From NCBI GenBank assembly GCA_964249755.1, contig CAXUDB010000001.1, positions 248,001-312,000 of the forward strand: a DNA stretch of 64,000 nt. Reading direction: 5' to 3'. Both the position numbers and the translations under genes were made by a program. Positions 33,409-42,759 of this stretch are shown here, piece by piece. The DNA is from Ilyomonas sp964249755. Its GTDB lineage: Bacteria; Bacteroidota; Bacteroidia; Chitinophagales; Chitinophagaceae. A model generated the notes under the pieces. That model worked only from the letters and a program-made list of their open reading frames with translations, made no database searches and was not told where the DNA came from. Positions within the stretch are counted from its first letter, which is position 1; the number at the start of each line of letters is the position of its first letter.

Positions 33409-34839
33409 ATGAAGATTGCTTTTCATGGTGCGGCACGCACGGTTACGGGTTCTAAACACTTGCTTACGGTAAACGACCACACAAGGATTTTGTTAGACTG
33501 TGGCCTGTTTCAAGGTATGGGTGATGCTACAGATGACCTGAACAGCAACTTTGGCTTTGAAGCGAAAGAAGTGAGTTACCTGTTGCTGTCTCATGCTCAC
33601 ATTGACCATAGCGGGCTGATACCTAAATTAGTAAAAGAAGGATTTAACGGAAAAATCTATTGCACTGCCGCCACCCGCGACCTGGCTATGCTATTGCTGC
33701 AGGATTCGGCAGACATACAGCGAAACGAAACACAGCTGCGAAATACCCACCGGCGCCGGAACGATAATGTGATAGAAGCTTTGTATTCATTGGAAGATGT
33801 GGAACGGACAGCCTTGCTGTTTGAGATCATTGATCTGGATACATGGATTACTATTGAAAAAGGTATAGAGGTATATTATAACAATACGGGCCACATCATT
33901 GGCAGCGCAGGCATTACCCTGAGAATTACAGAAAACAGCGAAACAAAAACCTTGCATTTCAGCGGCGATGTCGGCAGATACCGTGATGTAATTCTGCGCT
34001 CGCCCCAAGGCTTTCCCAAAGCCGATTTTATTGTTATTGAAAGCACGTATGGTAACAGCCTGCACACCGACCCGCTGGATGCGCTTACTACACTGGGCAG
34101 GCATATTAAACATACCTGCGTTGAGAAAGGCGGTAAGCTGATCATTCCTGCCTTTAGCGTAGGCCGCACGCAGGAATTGCTGCATTTTTTAAATCAGTTA
34201 AGTATCGAAAACCAATTGCCTGATGTGCCTGTAATTGTTGACAGCCCGTTAAGCTACGAAACCACGCAGGTGGTAAAGAAATACCCGGCTTTATTTAATG
34301 ACCATTTGCAGAAAATAATGGAGACAGATAATGATCCGTTTGATTTTCCGGGTCTCCGTTTTATACAAGCCGTTGAAGAAAGCAAACAGTTGGAACACAG
34401 GACAGAGCCATGCATCATCATTGCTTCCAGTGGCATGGCAGATGCCGGGCGCATCCGGTATCACATTAAAAACAATATAGAATTTGGAAAAAACACGATA
34501 CTGTTGGTAGGTTATTGCGACCCGCATTCTTTAGGTGGTCAGTTAATGAATGGCGCTAAAGAAGTAAGAATATTGGGCCAGGAATACAATGTAAATGCTG
34601 AAGTGGAAATAATGCACAGCATGAGCGCACATGGCGACAGGGACGACTTATGCCGTTATTTATCCTGTGAGGAAATGGGTAGCGTAAGCTGTGTTTTTCT
34701 GGTTCATGGTGAGTATAGCGTGCAACAGGATTTTATGGAGAACCTGTTTCAAAAAGGTTATAGACATGTAATGATTCCTGAAATGCACGCTGTATATGGC
34801 TTGCATGAATCCGAGGCAGAAGCTGTAGTCAAAACATAG
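33409..34839 (+). CDS. Metallo-beta-lactamase/beta-CASP RNA nuclease
   Basis: 476 residues. The zinc motif 'LLSHAHIDHSGLIPKL' is MBL motif 2; 'FSGDVGRYRDVIL' gives motif 4; 'VIESTYGNS' the segment before the beta-CASP domain; 'IIPAFSVGRTQELL' and 'IIASSGMADAGRIRYHI' belong to the beta-CASP domain; 'MHSMSAHGDRDDL' and 'VFLVHGEYSVQQDF' are the C-terminal RMMBL motifs. This is the CPSF73/Ysh1-like group, cytoplasmic RNA-processing or degrading enzymes. It stands alone upstream of tRNA-Glu. Confidence 0.92.
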   Translation: MKIAFHGAARTVTGSKHLLTVNDHTRILLDCGLFQGMGDATDDLNSNFGFEAKEVSYLLLSHAHIDHSGLIPKLVKEGFNGKIYCTAATRDLAMLLLQDSADIQRNETQLRNTHRRRNDNVIEALYSLEDVERTALLFEIIDLDTWITIEKGIEVYYNNTGHIIGSAGITLRITENSETKTLHFSGDVGRYRDVILRSPQGFPKADFIVIESTYGNSLHTDPLDALTTLGRHIKHTCVEKGGKLIIPAFSVGRTQELLHFLNQLSIENQLPDVPVIVDSPLSYETTQVVKKYPALFNDHLQKIMETDNDPFDFPGLRFIQAVEESKQLEHRTEPCIIIASSGMADAGRIRYHIKNNIEFGKNTILLVGYCDPHSLGGQLMNGAKEVRILGQEYNVNAEVEIMHSMSAHGDRDDLCRYLSCEEMGSVSCVFLVHGEYSVQQDFMENLFQKGYRHVMIPEMHAVYGLHESEAEAVVKT

Positions 34840-34877
34840 GATGGTTTGCAAATTTTAAGAGAATGCCCTTAAAATAA

Positions 34878-34909
34878 TTTGCCTCTTTACCTGCCGTCTC
34901 TTACTTTTG
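34878..34909 (+). promoter_or_regulatory. Promoter of tRNA-Glu
   Basis: TTTG at 34878-34881, 20 bp spacer, then TACTTTTG at 34902-34909. Transcription would start near 34916, about 11 bases before the tRNA. Confidence 0.85.
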
Positions 34910-34926
34910 CACTCCCAATAAAAAAC

Positions 34927-35001
34927 GGAGCGTTGGTAAATCGGTTAATACACCTCCCTTTCACGGAGGAATGACGGGTTCGACTCCCGTACGCTCTACC
35001 A
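34927..35001 (+). tRNA. tRNA-Glu (anticodon TTC)
   Basis: 75 bases including an encoded CCA. Acceptor stem GGAGCGT / ACGCTCT (first pair G-T), anticodon stem CCTCC / GGAGG around the loop CTTTCAC (anticodon TTC), T stem ACGGG / CCCGT around TTCGACT. A canonical promoter lies upstream and a hairpin terminator directly downstream. Confidence 0.95.
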
Positions 35002-35111
35002 AATTTTTAAACGCCTTCAAAGCATTGACTTTGAAGGCGTTTTTGTTTTTGCATATACATTGTGAAAAATTAATAATTATCTTAAAATCAACTATTTGAT
35101 GGTTCGATTTC
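34996..35111 (+). repeat. Left copy of degenerate direct repeat bracketing the protease operon
   Basis: Begins in the 3' end of tRNA-Glu and runs through its terminator. It is collinear with 47508-47620: the first 56 bases match at about 44 positions, and the last 31 bases (35081-35111 against 47590-47620) match at 27 positions, with nearly the same internal spacing (85 and 82 bases). This is the pattern left by integration next to a tRNA gene, or by an old tandem duplication. Confidence 0.65.
35010..35041 (+). terminator. Terminator of tRNA-Glu
   Basis: AACGCCTTCAAAG pairs perfectly with CTTTGAAGGCGTT around CATTGA, followed by TTTTGTTTTTG. Confidence 0.9.
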
Positions 35112-35247
35112 ATCAAGATTTAGCATTTGAAGAAAAGCACCGGTATGTGTAGTTGGGAGATTATAGTTAACACTGTAAAAGCACATAACAATAGCAGCTT
35201 CAACTACTAGCGTTTTACGATGTTACCTTCCTGAGAGAAACGGCGTA

Positions 35248-35487
35248 ATGGCGGATGGAAAAGGTAATGTGAGCTATTCCACCAGCGTATCAGTAAAGGA
35301 TATAAACAGAACGAAATTGTTCTGTATCCTGACCGGGCAAGGGATATATCAACGGGAAGATGGGTGGTAGCAACATTGTCGAGAGAGTAAAAATTTTGAG
35401 GCAGGTTGCAAATTACTCATTGTAAAAGAAAGCAGTAACAGCAATGTATACAAGTTTACTGTAAGCGCACTATCAAATAGCTTTTAA
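35248..35487 (+). pseudogene. Frame-broken coding relic, family unknown
   Basis: Protein-like text continues across three frames: MADGKGNVSYSTSVSVKDINR, then GYKQNEIVLYPDRARDISTG and RWVVATLSRE, then KNFEAGCKLLIVKESSNSNV and YKFTVSALSNSF before a stop. Each frame change happens where the previous frame meets a stop or loses protein character, which suggests a decayed gene. The family was not recognised. Confidence 0.4.
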
Positions 35488-35916
35488 ATGTTGTCCATGG
35501 AAACAAACACTGGTAAGCTGTCAAAAGGATTTATTAAGAGAAAATAAGTTTGATTTTTTTAACCTTAAAGTCTGCTGTTTGCAGCGGACTTTGTTATACG
35601 CTCTACTTAGATGGCGTGCTATTCTGTTTTATCAGAAAAGGATCTCTTACCTTTTTTGCACTTTACCCACTTGTTTCTTGACAAAACCTCTCTGCCCGGA
35701 CTGGACTTCAGGCGAATGGGGCCAATTTACCGAACTATCTGACTAAGACTCCAGCAACTCTTCTCTATCCATAAAGACTTCCTTGCTGCCAAACAAAAAA
35801 TTTGAGACAAGTTAAAGAGTTGCACCTACACGCACTGCCGGCCACTTTATTGATATTGATAACCTAGCATAAGTTTAGGACGGTGTACTGCAAAAAAAAG
35901 TAAAGTTTGTCTAACC

Positions 35917-36093
35917 CTAAAAGATTTCAATGCAAATAGATTCCATTCGCCACCTGCTGATCCACTTGTTGTCGCTGGCTATTTTCATCGTGGCAAAACG
36001 GCTGTTGACAGAAAGCTTGATGTAAATACTTTTGATGTGGCGGCGCACGGTTTCATAGCTGATGATGACTTCGAAATTTGAGTTCTTAACTAA
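35917..36093 (-). pseudogene. Fragment of a LuxR/NarL-type response regulator DNA-binding domain
   Basis: The open segment between a stop at 36094-36096 and a stop at 35917 encodes LVKNSNFEVIISYETVRRHI then KSIYIKLSVNSRFATMKIAS. The core ISYETVRRHIKSIYIKLSVNSR matches the recognition helix and following helix of LuxR-type regulators (ETVR.HI..IY.KL.V.SR). The preceding 'G.S..EIA..L' is shortened and no receiver domain is present, so this is a relic. Confidence 0.65.
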
Positions 36094-36218
36094 CTAGCCA
36101 GATGCCCCGGCGCACAGCAATGGGTCAAGACAATGGATAATGATTATACATCTTCTAACAGGCTTATTCGTCTGGATCAATAAACTGACTATAAAATTGT
36201 TTAAAGAAGTGTTTTCTC

Positions 36219-38579
36219 TTACACTGCAACTGTAATCAAGCTCCTGTCCATCATTCTTTTTAAAAGTGTTCCGCCTCCTGCCTGTGCGGATACTGCTGTC
36301 GCGCTCCATCTGCCATCGGCTACATATTTACCGCTTGTATACTGGTTAGAAAAACTCCAGAGATAAGGTGAATTTACCGTAGGATGATAGCGCCTGTAAC
36401 CCCAGCCATTATAGCGTTCCATTTCAAAAAGCATACGGCATACATTCCAGTCCGTAATACGGTCAAGGCGATGCTGGGTAAGCGCATCAACGGCGCTGTC
36501 TTCCCAGGTAAAAGGCGGAGTGCCGGAGATAGGCCTGCCGCGTGGTACATGCACCGTTCGGGCAGTAAGCGGGTCGCCATTATGAAGATGCGTGGTAAAT
36601 CGCAAGGAAGCTTCCATGTTGTGAATGATGCCAATGAAATACCAGGGAATACTCGTTTGCTGCCCTACGGCTTCATACCTCGTTTGGTTGTCGAAGATGC
36701 GCTGAATGATAGCATCCACATCGACTACCCGGTTGTCATTTACAGTACAGTTGGTAAATAGTGTGGCATACTCACTGCGGAGTGCATCATAAGTCAGAAC
36801 CGGACGGTCTTCGGTTAAGGTAAAGCTGTAGGCATTAGCTGTGTTGTCTTCCGATTGCCAGTCTAATAATAAATTGCTATCATAAGATTCATGTGCAGAA
36901 TTGCCCGAAACGGTGGATGAAGCAGCAGGCAATGGCAAACCATTTTGTTGTAGAAACAGCAGGTATTGTGTAGGATTTAATAAGCCATCAGGTGGGTTAG
37001 GTGTTTCCGGCAGATTCCACCACTGCAGGTTGTGATAAGTGTGATCTTCACGCAAAGAGTAAGTTTCAAAATGAAGCATGTCGGTATCGCTTACAAATCC
37101 GATTACTTGCCCTGCTGCAACAGTGTCGCCTTCGTGCAGGTTATTTCTTGTTAATGAATCGCTGCGTACTTCCCCATAATTTACGAGGCAACCGGAATGT
37201 TCTACCAGAATGCCGTAGGTTCTCTGCCCCGAAGCGGCAGGGTAGAAGTATTGAAGATTAATGATTTTTCCTGCTTCGCAAGCCACTACTTCATCACCCC
37301 GGTTGGCAAACAAATCTATACCTACATGCCAGCGGTTTTGGCGTGTGCCTCGGTATTTTCTAATGCTGCCATTGTAGTCGCGGTTATCGCGGTGCGCTAA
37401 AAACTTTCTTCCTCCATTGCCAATAGTCGTGTTGTTTATGGTAGTGTACGATACGCGCCGGCCGGCACTGTTAGCGGTTCTCAGCGGCCAGTAACTGCCG
37501 GCAGGAGGCGCAGGTGCAAAAGGAACGTTTCTAACCATGAGCGGCTGATGCGTTACCGGCAAAGGCGGAGGCGCGTCTTCCGTAAATTCAATGGATTCGC
37601 TTTCCGGAATATAAAATGAATGACTGCTTCCACAGCCGCAACCTTCACTGCCGGCTTCATCATAGCTCTCCGCTGTAATACTCACGGCAGAGAGCCGTTC
37701 TGCCATATACATCTGCGGTACGCTGTTATGGTTGGTGGTTCGGGAGCGAACCAGTGTGATATTAGGTAACGCAGCACCCTGAGAGCTGATCTGAGCAGCA
37801 TTTCGTGCAGTAGAAGTTCCTTCTATTGAAAACAGGTATAACGATTTTGCCGGGTTTGCACTCGCCCAGTTATACCACTCAACGGGGTCTCGTGAAGAGT
37901 AGGTACAATCAAATCCCCAGCATTCTTTTATCAGTCCGGCAAAGGGGCTGCCGGTAAGCCTTGCCATCCTGCGCATAGGTTCTCCGCCACCGGAATGGCA
38001 GGCAAGGATAATACTTCTCACCGAAGGCGCCGGCCGACCGGTATATAAACTACTGTGTTGAGAAAGTGAGGCTATTACTTGTGTGACAAATGCTGTAAAA
38101 CCATCGTTGGTAGTAAGGCTGCCTGCCTGCGATAACGGACCTAACGTGGGCGCTACAAGTATAATGTTTTTGCCCGAGTTATTAAGAATTTCGCGGAAGG
38201 CAAAATGCGGTCTTTGGTTGATATCCCAGAAGCGGTCAATCGGCAAATCTCTTCCCCGCGATACAAAGCCGCTTTTATGCCCGTGCAGGTAAAGAAGCAA
38301 ATCAATCTGCGAACGGGTAGTAAAATTTTGAGGAATAAAGATGCCGGTTTTTGGTTCTACATCATACCTGAGCTGTTCAATGCATTCATAAGTGGGCGGT
38401 CTTTTGCGAACGCATTCTTTGCGCAGCCCTAAGTCAATATTTACATATAAAGTTTCTGTTGCCGGAGTAGTTTCGCGGCTTAATAGAACTGGCGCTGTAC
38501 TTTGGTTATCATCTTCCCATTCGTAATCGTAGTCGTCTGAAAACTGCGATGAAGTGTATGTGTTATAAGTGTTGTTCAT
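36219..38579 (-). CDS. Multidomain cell-wall hydrolase: hydrolase-like / M23 peptidase / lysozyme-like
   Basis: 786 residues, no signal peptide; the N-terminus (MNNTYNTYTSSQFSDDYDYEWEDD) is acidic and disordered. Residues about 75-300 resemble an alpha/beta hydrolase: 'LLLYLHGHKSG' and the elbow 'ILACHSGGGEP' (S196). Residues about 385-540 are an M23/LysM-endopeptidase-like domain: H418 and D422 in 'WHVGIDLF' and H503 in 'MLHFETY'. The usual HxH is MxH here (M501), so the catalytic-base histidine is missing. Residues about 595-775 ('IPWYFIGIIHNMEASLRFTTHLHNGDPLTARTV', with E656) resemble lysozyme-like phage/COG5526 proteins. Last gene of the operon, 61 bp after the 1366-residue protein. Probably acts on peptidoglycan, delivery route unknown. 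Confidence 0.75.
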   Translation of the reverse strand: MNNTYNTYTSSQFSDDYDYEWEDDNQSTAPVLLSRETTPATETLYVNIDLGLRKECVRKRPPTYECIEQLRYDVEPKTGIFIPQNFTTRSQIDLLLYLHGHKSGFVSRGRDLPIDRFWDINQRPHFAFREILNNSGKNIILVAPTLGPLSQAGSLTTNDGFTAFVTQVIASLSQHSSLYTGRPAPSVRSIILACHSGGGEPMRRMARLTGSPFAGLIKECWGFDCTYSSRDPVEWYNWASANPAKSLYLFSIEGTSTARNAAQISSQGAALPNITLVRSRTTNHNSVPQMYMAERLSAVSITAESYDEAGSEGCGCGSSHSFYIPESESIEFTEDAPPPLPVTHQPLMVRNVPFAPAPPAGSYWPLRTANSAGRRVSYTTINNTTIGNGGRKFLAHRDNRDYNGSIRKYRGTRQNRWHVGIDLFANRGDEVVACEAGKIINLQYFYPAASGQRTYGILVEHSGCLVNYGEVRSDSLTRNNLHEGDTVAAGQVIGFVSDTDMLHFETYSLREDHTYHNLQWWNLPETPNPPDGLLNPTQYLLFLQQNGLPLPAASSTVSGNSAHESYDSNLLLDWQSEDNTANAYSFTLTEDRPVLTYDALRSEYATLFTNCTVNDNRVVDVDAIIQRIFDNQTRYEAVGQQTSIPWYFIGIIHNMEASLRFTTHLHNGDPLTARTVHVPRGRPISGTPPFTWEDSAVDALTQHRLDRITDWNVCRMLFEMERYNGWGYRRYHPTVNSPYLWSFSNQYTSGKYVADGRWSATAVSAQAGGGTLLKRMMDRSLITVAV

Positions 38580-38640
38580 CTTGTGAGTTTTTTGTCAAAA
38601 ACAATTGGTTCGTTTAAACGCGCAGCAATGTATAAGTGAG

Positions 38641-41600
38641 CTAAGCATTAGGCAACTCGAAGTGCATAAAGTCTTTTTGCGTGCGCCAGGTTCCACCCCA
38701 GTTCAGCCCTGCACTTTGCAAGGCAGTAATGAGGGCAGAAGGCAGGTTAAGGAAACCGTTGGCTGCGTACCTGTTTAAAGAACGGCGCCTGTTCCGGATG
38801 GCTCTTAACAAGCTGCGCGATGTCTGTCTTCCTACCCATTCATCATTGAAAGTTTGCCGGAAAATAAAGCTGGCGTTTATCAGAATATTAGGATCAGTTT
38901 CCGCTCCGAAGCCTCTTGCAAGTGCCTGCCCGCATACTGCTTCAATTACTTCTATCTCTTCTCTTGATGTGATATGCGGATTATTGTCAGGATTGATATC
39001 AACGGCTTTGCCAAGCGCGTGGTTGGAGAGACTATTAATATTGTTATTAAACGTGCGCGGCACAAATGACCAAGTTCCCCGGTCTAAGGCAAACAAGTTC
39101 CCTGCAGTTGTAAGGCTTGTTTGTGCTATGGCTAATGCAGCGGCTAAATCCCGGTGACCGGGAAAGGTGCGGTTGAAGAAAATAATAGAAATAATATTAG
39201 TTGTAAAATAAGCGGCGGGGTCTGTTATGCCTTTAGCATTGTATAGCCGTTTCAGGTTAAGATAAGAGCTGTGCGGATTACCTTCAAAACCACCATTGAA
39301 ATGCCCGTGGATGCTTCTGTTAGCGTTCCACTCACCAATGGCAGATTCGATATAATCTGCCGGATTACCAACGCCCCACCCAACCACTTTATCTCTTGCT
39401 GTTTTGTAAGTCTGCGCGCTATTGTAATGAGCATGGATATGAGGATTGGATGTCCATTCGGCTTGTTCTACCGAAGCGGTTGAAGCGCTGGAAGCCGGAC
39501 TGCCGCCATCATCTTCACTTTCATTATCCTTTATGCTTGCATCCGACATATCATTAAAACCGGAAGCACTTTCAAAGGGTTGCAGCGAAGTTTGCGAATC
39601 TCTGAGCAGCGATTTAAACGTAGAACCATTGGCATCTACCCTGCCATCGTAAGCAGGCAGTTGCTTCATTCTCTGGTAATGATAAATAGCCAGTGTAGTG
39701 ATGTCTCCCTCTTTATTATCAACCTGCCCGGTGATGGGAATAGCAATGCCGGCAGCATTCAGCAACTGCTGTATTTTCGTAACATCTGCCGGATTGTTCT
39801 GTCCACCTTTACCCACGGAACCAGTGAGGATGTTATTGAGTATAGGGATGGCCGGAATTACATTCGGAATATTGTTTCCGCTGGGTATCTCGCCACCTGT
39901 TTTGGGTGGAATAAGTATTTGTGCAGCAACGAAAGAATGCCAGGCATTTCGCAACGCTGCATCTATGCGGGCAGAATTTTTTTCGATGCCGTCTCTGAAA
40001 ATCATGATGGGTGTTCGGTTTGGCGCGCGAATAATTTCAGCATCTTTTCCTGGCGGAACTAATAACCAACGTTGCGTACCTTTTTGTCGTGCTACATTCG
40101 CAGCTATTGCCAAATCATCTCCATAAATACCAAACAATTGACCTGTATTCATTGCATTCATCATTCCGACAGCATCTGCCGCTGCATCGCCACCTTGCCT
40201 GAGCATTCTTTGTAACGAGAACTTGGCTCTTACATCTGTATTTGGATCATTAGGATCAATAGCAGGCCTCGTATTGTTACCTGAAGGTATATTGTTGATA
40301 GGTGCCTGTACAGTTGACGGAAAAGGGATGGATGAACCTGGATTAATAACGCCTCCGGTACTCGGAACACGTGTATTTGCAATACCTCCGATACCTGGAA
40401 TGCGTGTGTTTATAATGTCTTCATTGTATTCTTCAGAATCACTTTCGGACGCATCAGCTAAAGGGTGGCTGTTTGCTCTCACGATAAGTATATTATCCGG
40501 AACAGTATAATTGTGGTCGGCGATTCTGAGATGACTTCTTTTGTTTTTACTGTTATCTCCGCTGCCATACACTTCAATATAAACGCCTTTCTTTTTATCT
40601 GGAAAAACGTTGGCAGTTTCGTTATCGGATACCAGTTGCGGATTAATGACAACGCCGCCATAATTTTTACCACCGAGCACTGTTCTCATTATCACAAGGT
40701 CTCCTGTGCGTGGGTTGTCAGTAAAGCGTTTGCCAGGCAAGGCAACCGGTATAAATTTATACTCATAAGGACTATAGTTGAAGGAATACGAGGGATGAAA
40801 ATGGCGATACACATCAAAGAGGTTCATTCTTTCTTTTGAAGAAGAATTATAAATAAAGCTGAGTAAATCCGGTTCATTTTCCCATTTGCCTTGTTCTATG
40901 CTTTCTAAAAGAGCATCCCCGCACTGCTGGCAATCTTCGTGCAGGTAGGGAGCATGGAACTCCTGCTCGGAATAATCTTCTGCTTCGGTTTGCGGACGCC
41001 TGACAGGACGGGTAAGATAATATGTTTCCATGGTAAGATCTTTTGTGTTCGTTAATTTTCTGATGTTTAAAAAACCATTGCCGGCACGTACCTTATCTTC
41101 TGCGGATAGTATAGGCAGCAGCGGATCGAGCGATTGAAAAAACAACTGTTTTGTTTTTTCAATGGGTAACCGTTCCGGCAAATACTTTTGAAACAATAAG
41201 GCAATGCTTCCGGCTACATGCGGGGCAGCCATGCTGGAGCCGCTTTTAACCGTAAGATCATTAGCCGGTACAAGCGATAAAGAAGGTGCCGATTTGGCTG
41301 CAAAAATTTTATATCCTGGTGCCAGCACATCGGGCTTCATTTGTCCGCCAACCGTAGGACCGGAGCTGCTAAAAGCCACAACCGGCTTCGAAGGATTCCG
41401 ATGATCGTAAGCACCTGCGGTAATAGAATGTATGCCATTGCATACAGAGCCAGTAGTAGTGAATGGTGAGCTTTGATGTGGTGAAAATTTTGCCTGGCTC
41501 GCGTCGTTGCGTTCGCAGTAGGCATGAAAAGCGCCTTTGCTAACAACGGTGCCGGTTATTTCTATCATCCATTTTCCTTTCAGTACAGAAACATCAAGGA

Positions 41601-42741
41601 TGATATCAATGTGGTTCAAACCGGTGTTGGGCTCGTGTGAGCGGTGAAAAATATAACCGACAGGTTGGTTTTGATAAGAGATTTGAATGTCATCAAAGGG
41701 GCTGGTATCAGCTACTACTTCACCATCCGGCGCTATCAACCGTACCGAAAACTGGTCCTCGCCGGGATACCAGATTTCAACCTCGCTGGGAGACAAATGC
41801 CGGCGTGGAATATTCCACTCTATGCCATAGGTTTCGCCTTGCGCAAGTGTATATTGAAGATGGCAGTGCGCGCTGTAATAATTACCCACACTTTGCACAA
41901 TAGCATAGCCCGGATGCTGTGTTAAAAAGTTATCAAGCGAAAGTTCGACCAGCGACTTGCCAGTATGCGAATCACCATGACTGCCGAGGCTCATGTTAAT
42001 GACGCAGGGAGCATCCGGAGTATTGGCATGAATAAAATCCAGGGCTTCGTTCAAGCGAACAGAATCGCCAAGCGCAAGGTCGGAGCCGTTTACAAAATTA
42101 TTTCCGAGCTGAACGCCGACAAGCATGGTTTCTGTTGACACGCCACCTTCGCCAACAACAGGAGTCCCGGCGGCTATATCTACCACGTGTGTTCCATGCA
42201 TGCCATTGCCAAAAACATCCGTCCTGCCGGGATGGTATCCCAGTGTTGTGTAAGGAGCATTTGTTGCCAAAGCATGGTCAATATTTTCACGGCTAAAAAC
42301 ACAACCATAACCATATTTGTTACCGTCGTAAGGAGCGTTTTGGTCCCATATACATTTGAACCGTGTAGTTCCGTCCGGACGACGCAGATTGGCGTGGGCA
42401 AAATCAAACCCCCAGTCAACGAAAGCTGAATAAATTCCTTTTCCTGTATATGGTGTTTCAAAACGACGGGATGGATTGTCGCTTTTTTCAGGTGAAAAAG
42501 ACGCCTCTTCTTCTGTGTACCTGGTTGCCGGTATAAGCCGGGGCGCTTTTACAGAAAAAGTGTCGGGTGAGTTGTAAACCTCTAACAGATGCTTCCGCTG
42601 CACCCGACACGTGATGATATCGCCAAACTGACTGATGACCTGGCAGAAGGGCACGCCGACCTCCGGCTTCTTTAGGCGGACCAGTAACATCAGCACTTCC
42701 TCCGGGTCGCCGTTGATGATCAGTTTTAGCCGTGAGTCCAT
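38641..42741 (-). CDS. Giant subtilisin (S8) / PG-binding / M15 D-Ala-D-Ala peptidase fusion
   Basis: 1366 residues, no signal peptide. An S8 peptidase covers about 95-540 with the full triad: D109 in 'AFVDWGFDF', H182 in 'GMHGTHVVDIAAG', S503 in 'SGSSMAAPHVAGS', and oxyanion N287. Residues 620-760 contain 'PRTGDLVIMR..NYGGVVI', faintly NlpC/P60- or CHAP-like without an obvious catalytic Cys. A low-complexity spacer ('NTRIPGIGG', 'NTRVPSTGG', 'PSGNNTRP') follows. Residues about 972-1047 are a PG_binding_1 domain ('VTKIQQLLNAAGI'). The C-terminus is M15/VanY-like: H1241 and D1248 in 'SNHALGKAVDIN', H1360 in 'FMHFELP'. It should cleave both proteins and peptidoglycan peptides. Operon gene five, 18 bp after the coiled-coil gene. 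Confidence 0.85.
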   Translation of the reverse strand: MDSRLKLIINGDPEEVLMLLVRLKKPEVGVPFCQVISQFGDIITCRVQRKHLLEVYNSPDTFSVKAPRLIPATRYTEEEASFSPEKSDNPSRRFETPYTGKGIYSAFVDWGFDFAHANLRRPDGTTRFKCIWDQNAPYDGNKYGYGCVFSRENIDHALATNAPYTTLGYHPGRTDVFGNGMHGTHVVDIAAGTPVVGEGGVSTETMLVGVQLGNNFVNGSDLALGDSVRLNEALDFIHANTPDAPCVINMSLGSHGDSHTGKSLVELSLDNFLTQHPGYAIVQSVGNYYSAHCHLQYTLAQGETYGIEWNIPRRHLSPSEVEIWYPGEDQFSVRLIAPDGEVVADTSPFDDIQISYQNQPVGYIFHRSHEPNTGLNHIDIILDVSVLKGKWMIEITGTVVSKGAFHAYCERNDASQAKFSPHQSSPFTTTGSVCNGIHSITAGAYDHRNPSKPVVAFSSSGPTVGGQMKPDVLAPGYKIFAAKSAPSLSLVPANDLTVKSGSSMAAPHVAGSIALLFQKYLPERLPIEKTKQLFFQSLDPLLPILSAEDKVRAGNGFLNIRKLTNTKDLTMETYYLTRPVRRPQTEAEDYSEQEFHAPYLHEDCQQCGDALLESIEQGKWENEPDLLSFIYNSSSKERMNLFDVYRHFHPSYSFNYSPYEYKFIPVALPGKRFTDNPRTGDLVIMRTVLGGKNYGGVVINPQLVSDNETANVFPDKKKGVYIEVYGSGDNSKNKRSHLRIADHNYTVPDNILIVRANSHPLADASESDSEEYNEDIINTRIPGIGGIANTRVPSTGGVINPGSSIPFPSTVQAPINNIPSGNNTRPAIDPNDPNTDVRAKFSLQRMLRQGGDAAADAVGMMNAMNTGQLFGIYGDDLAIAANVARQKGTQRWLLVPPGKDAEIIRAPNRTPIMIFRDGIEKNSARIDAALRNAWHSFVAAQILIPPKTGGEIPSGNNIPNVIPAIPILNNILTGSVGKGGQNNPADVTKIQQLLNAAGIAIPITGQVDNKEGDITTLAIYHYQRMKQLPAYDGRVDANGSTFKSLLRDSQTSLQPFESASGFNDMSDASIKDNESEDDGGSPASSASTASVEQAEWTSNPHIHAHYNSAQTYKTARDKVVGWGVGNPADYIESAIGEWNANRSIHGHFNGGFEGNPHSSYLNLKRLYNAKGITDPAAYFTTNIISIIFFNRTFPGHRDLAAALAIAQTSLTTAGNLFALDRGTWSFVPRTFNNNINSLSNHALGKAVDINPDNNPHITSREEIEVIEAVCGQALARGFGAETDPNILINASFIFRQTFNDEWVGRQTSRSLLRAIRNRRRSLNRYAANGFLNLPSALITALQSAGLNWGGTWRTQKDFMHFELPNA

Positions 42742-42759
42742 TTTGCATTTTTATACTGG

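Larger units (their letters stand above)
35042..36218. other. Decayed intergenic region after tRNA-Glu
   Basis: About 1.2 kb with no intact gene. It holds the end of the direct repeat, a frame-broken coding relic (35248-35487) and a LuxR-type helix-turn-helix fragment (35917-36093). The remainder, 35490-35915, shows nothing I can identify; no integrase or transposase remnant was recognised. Confidence 0.6.
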
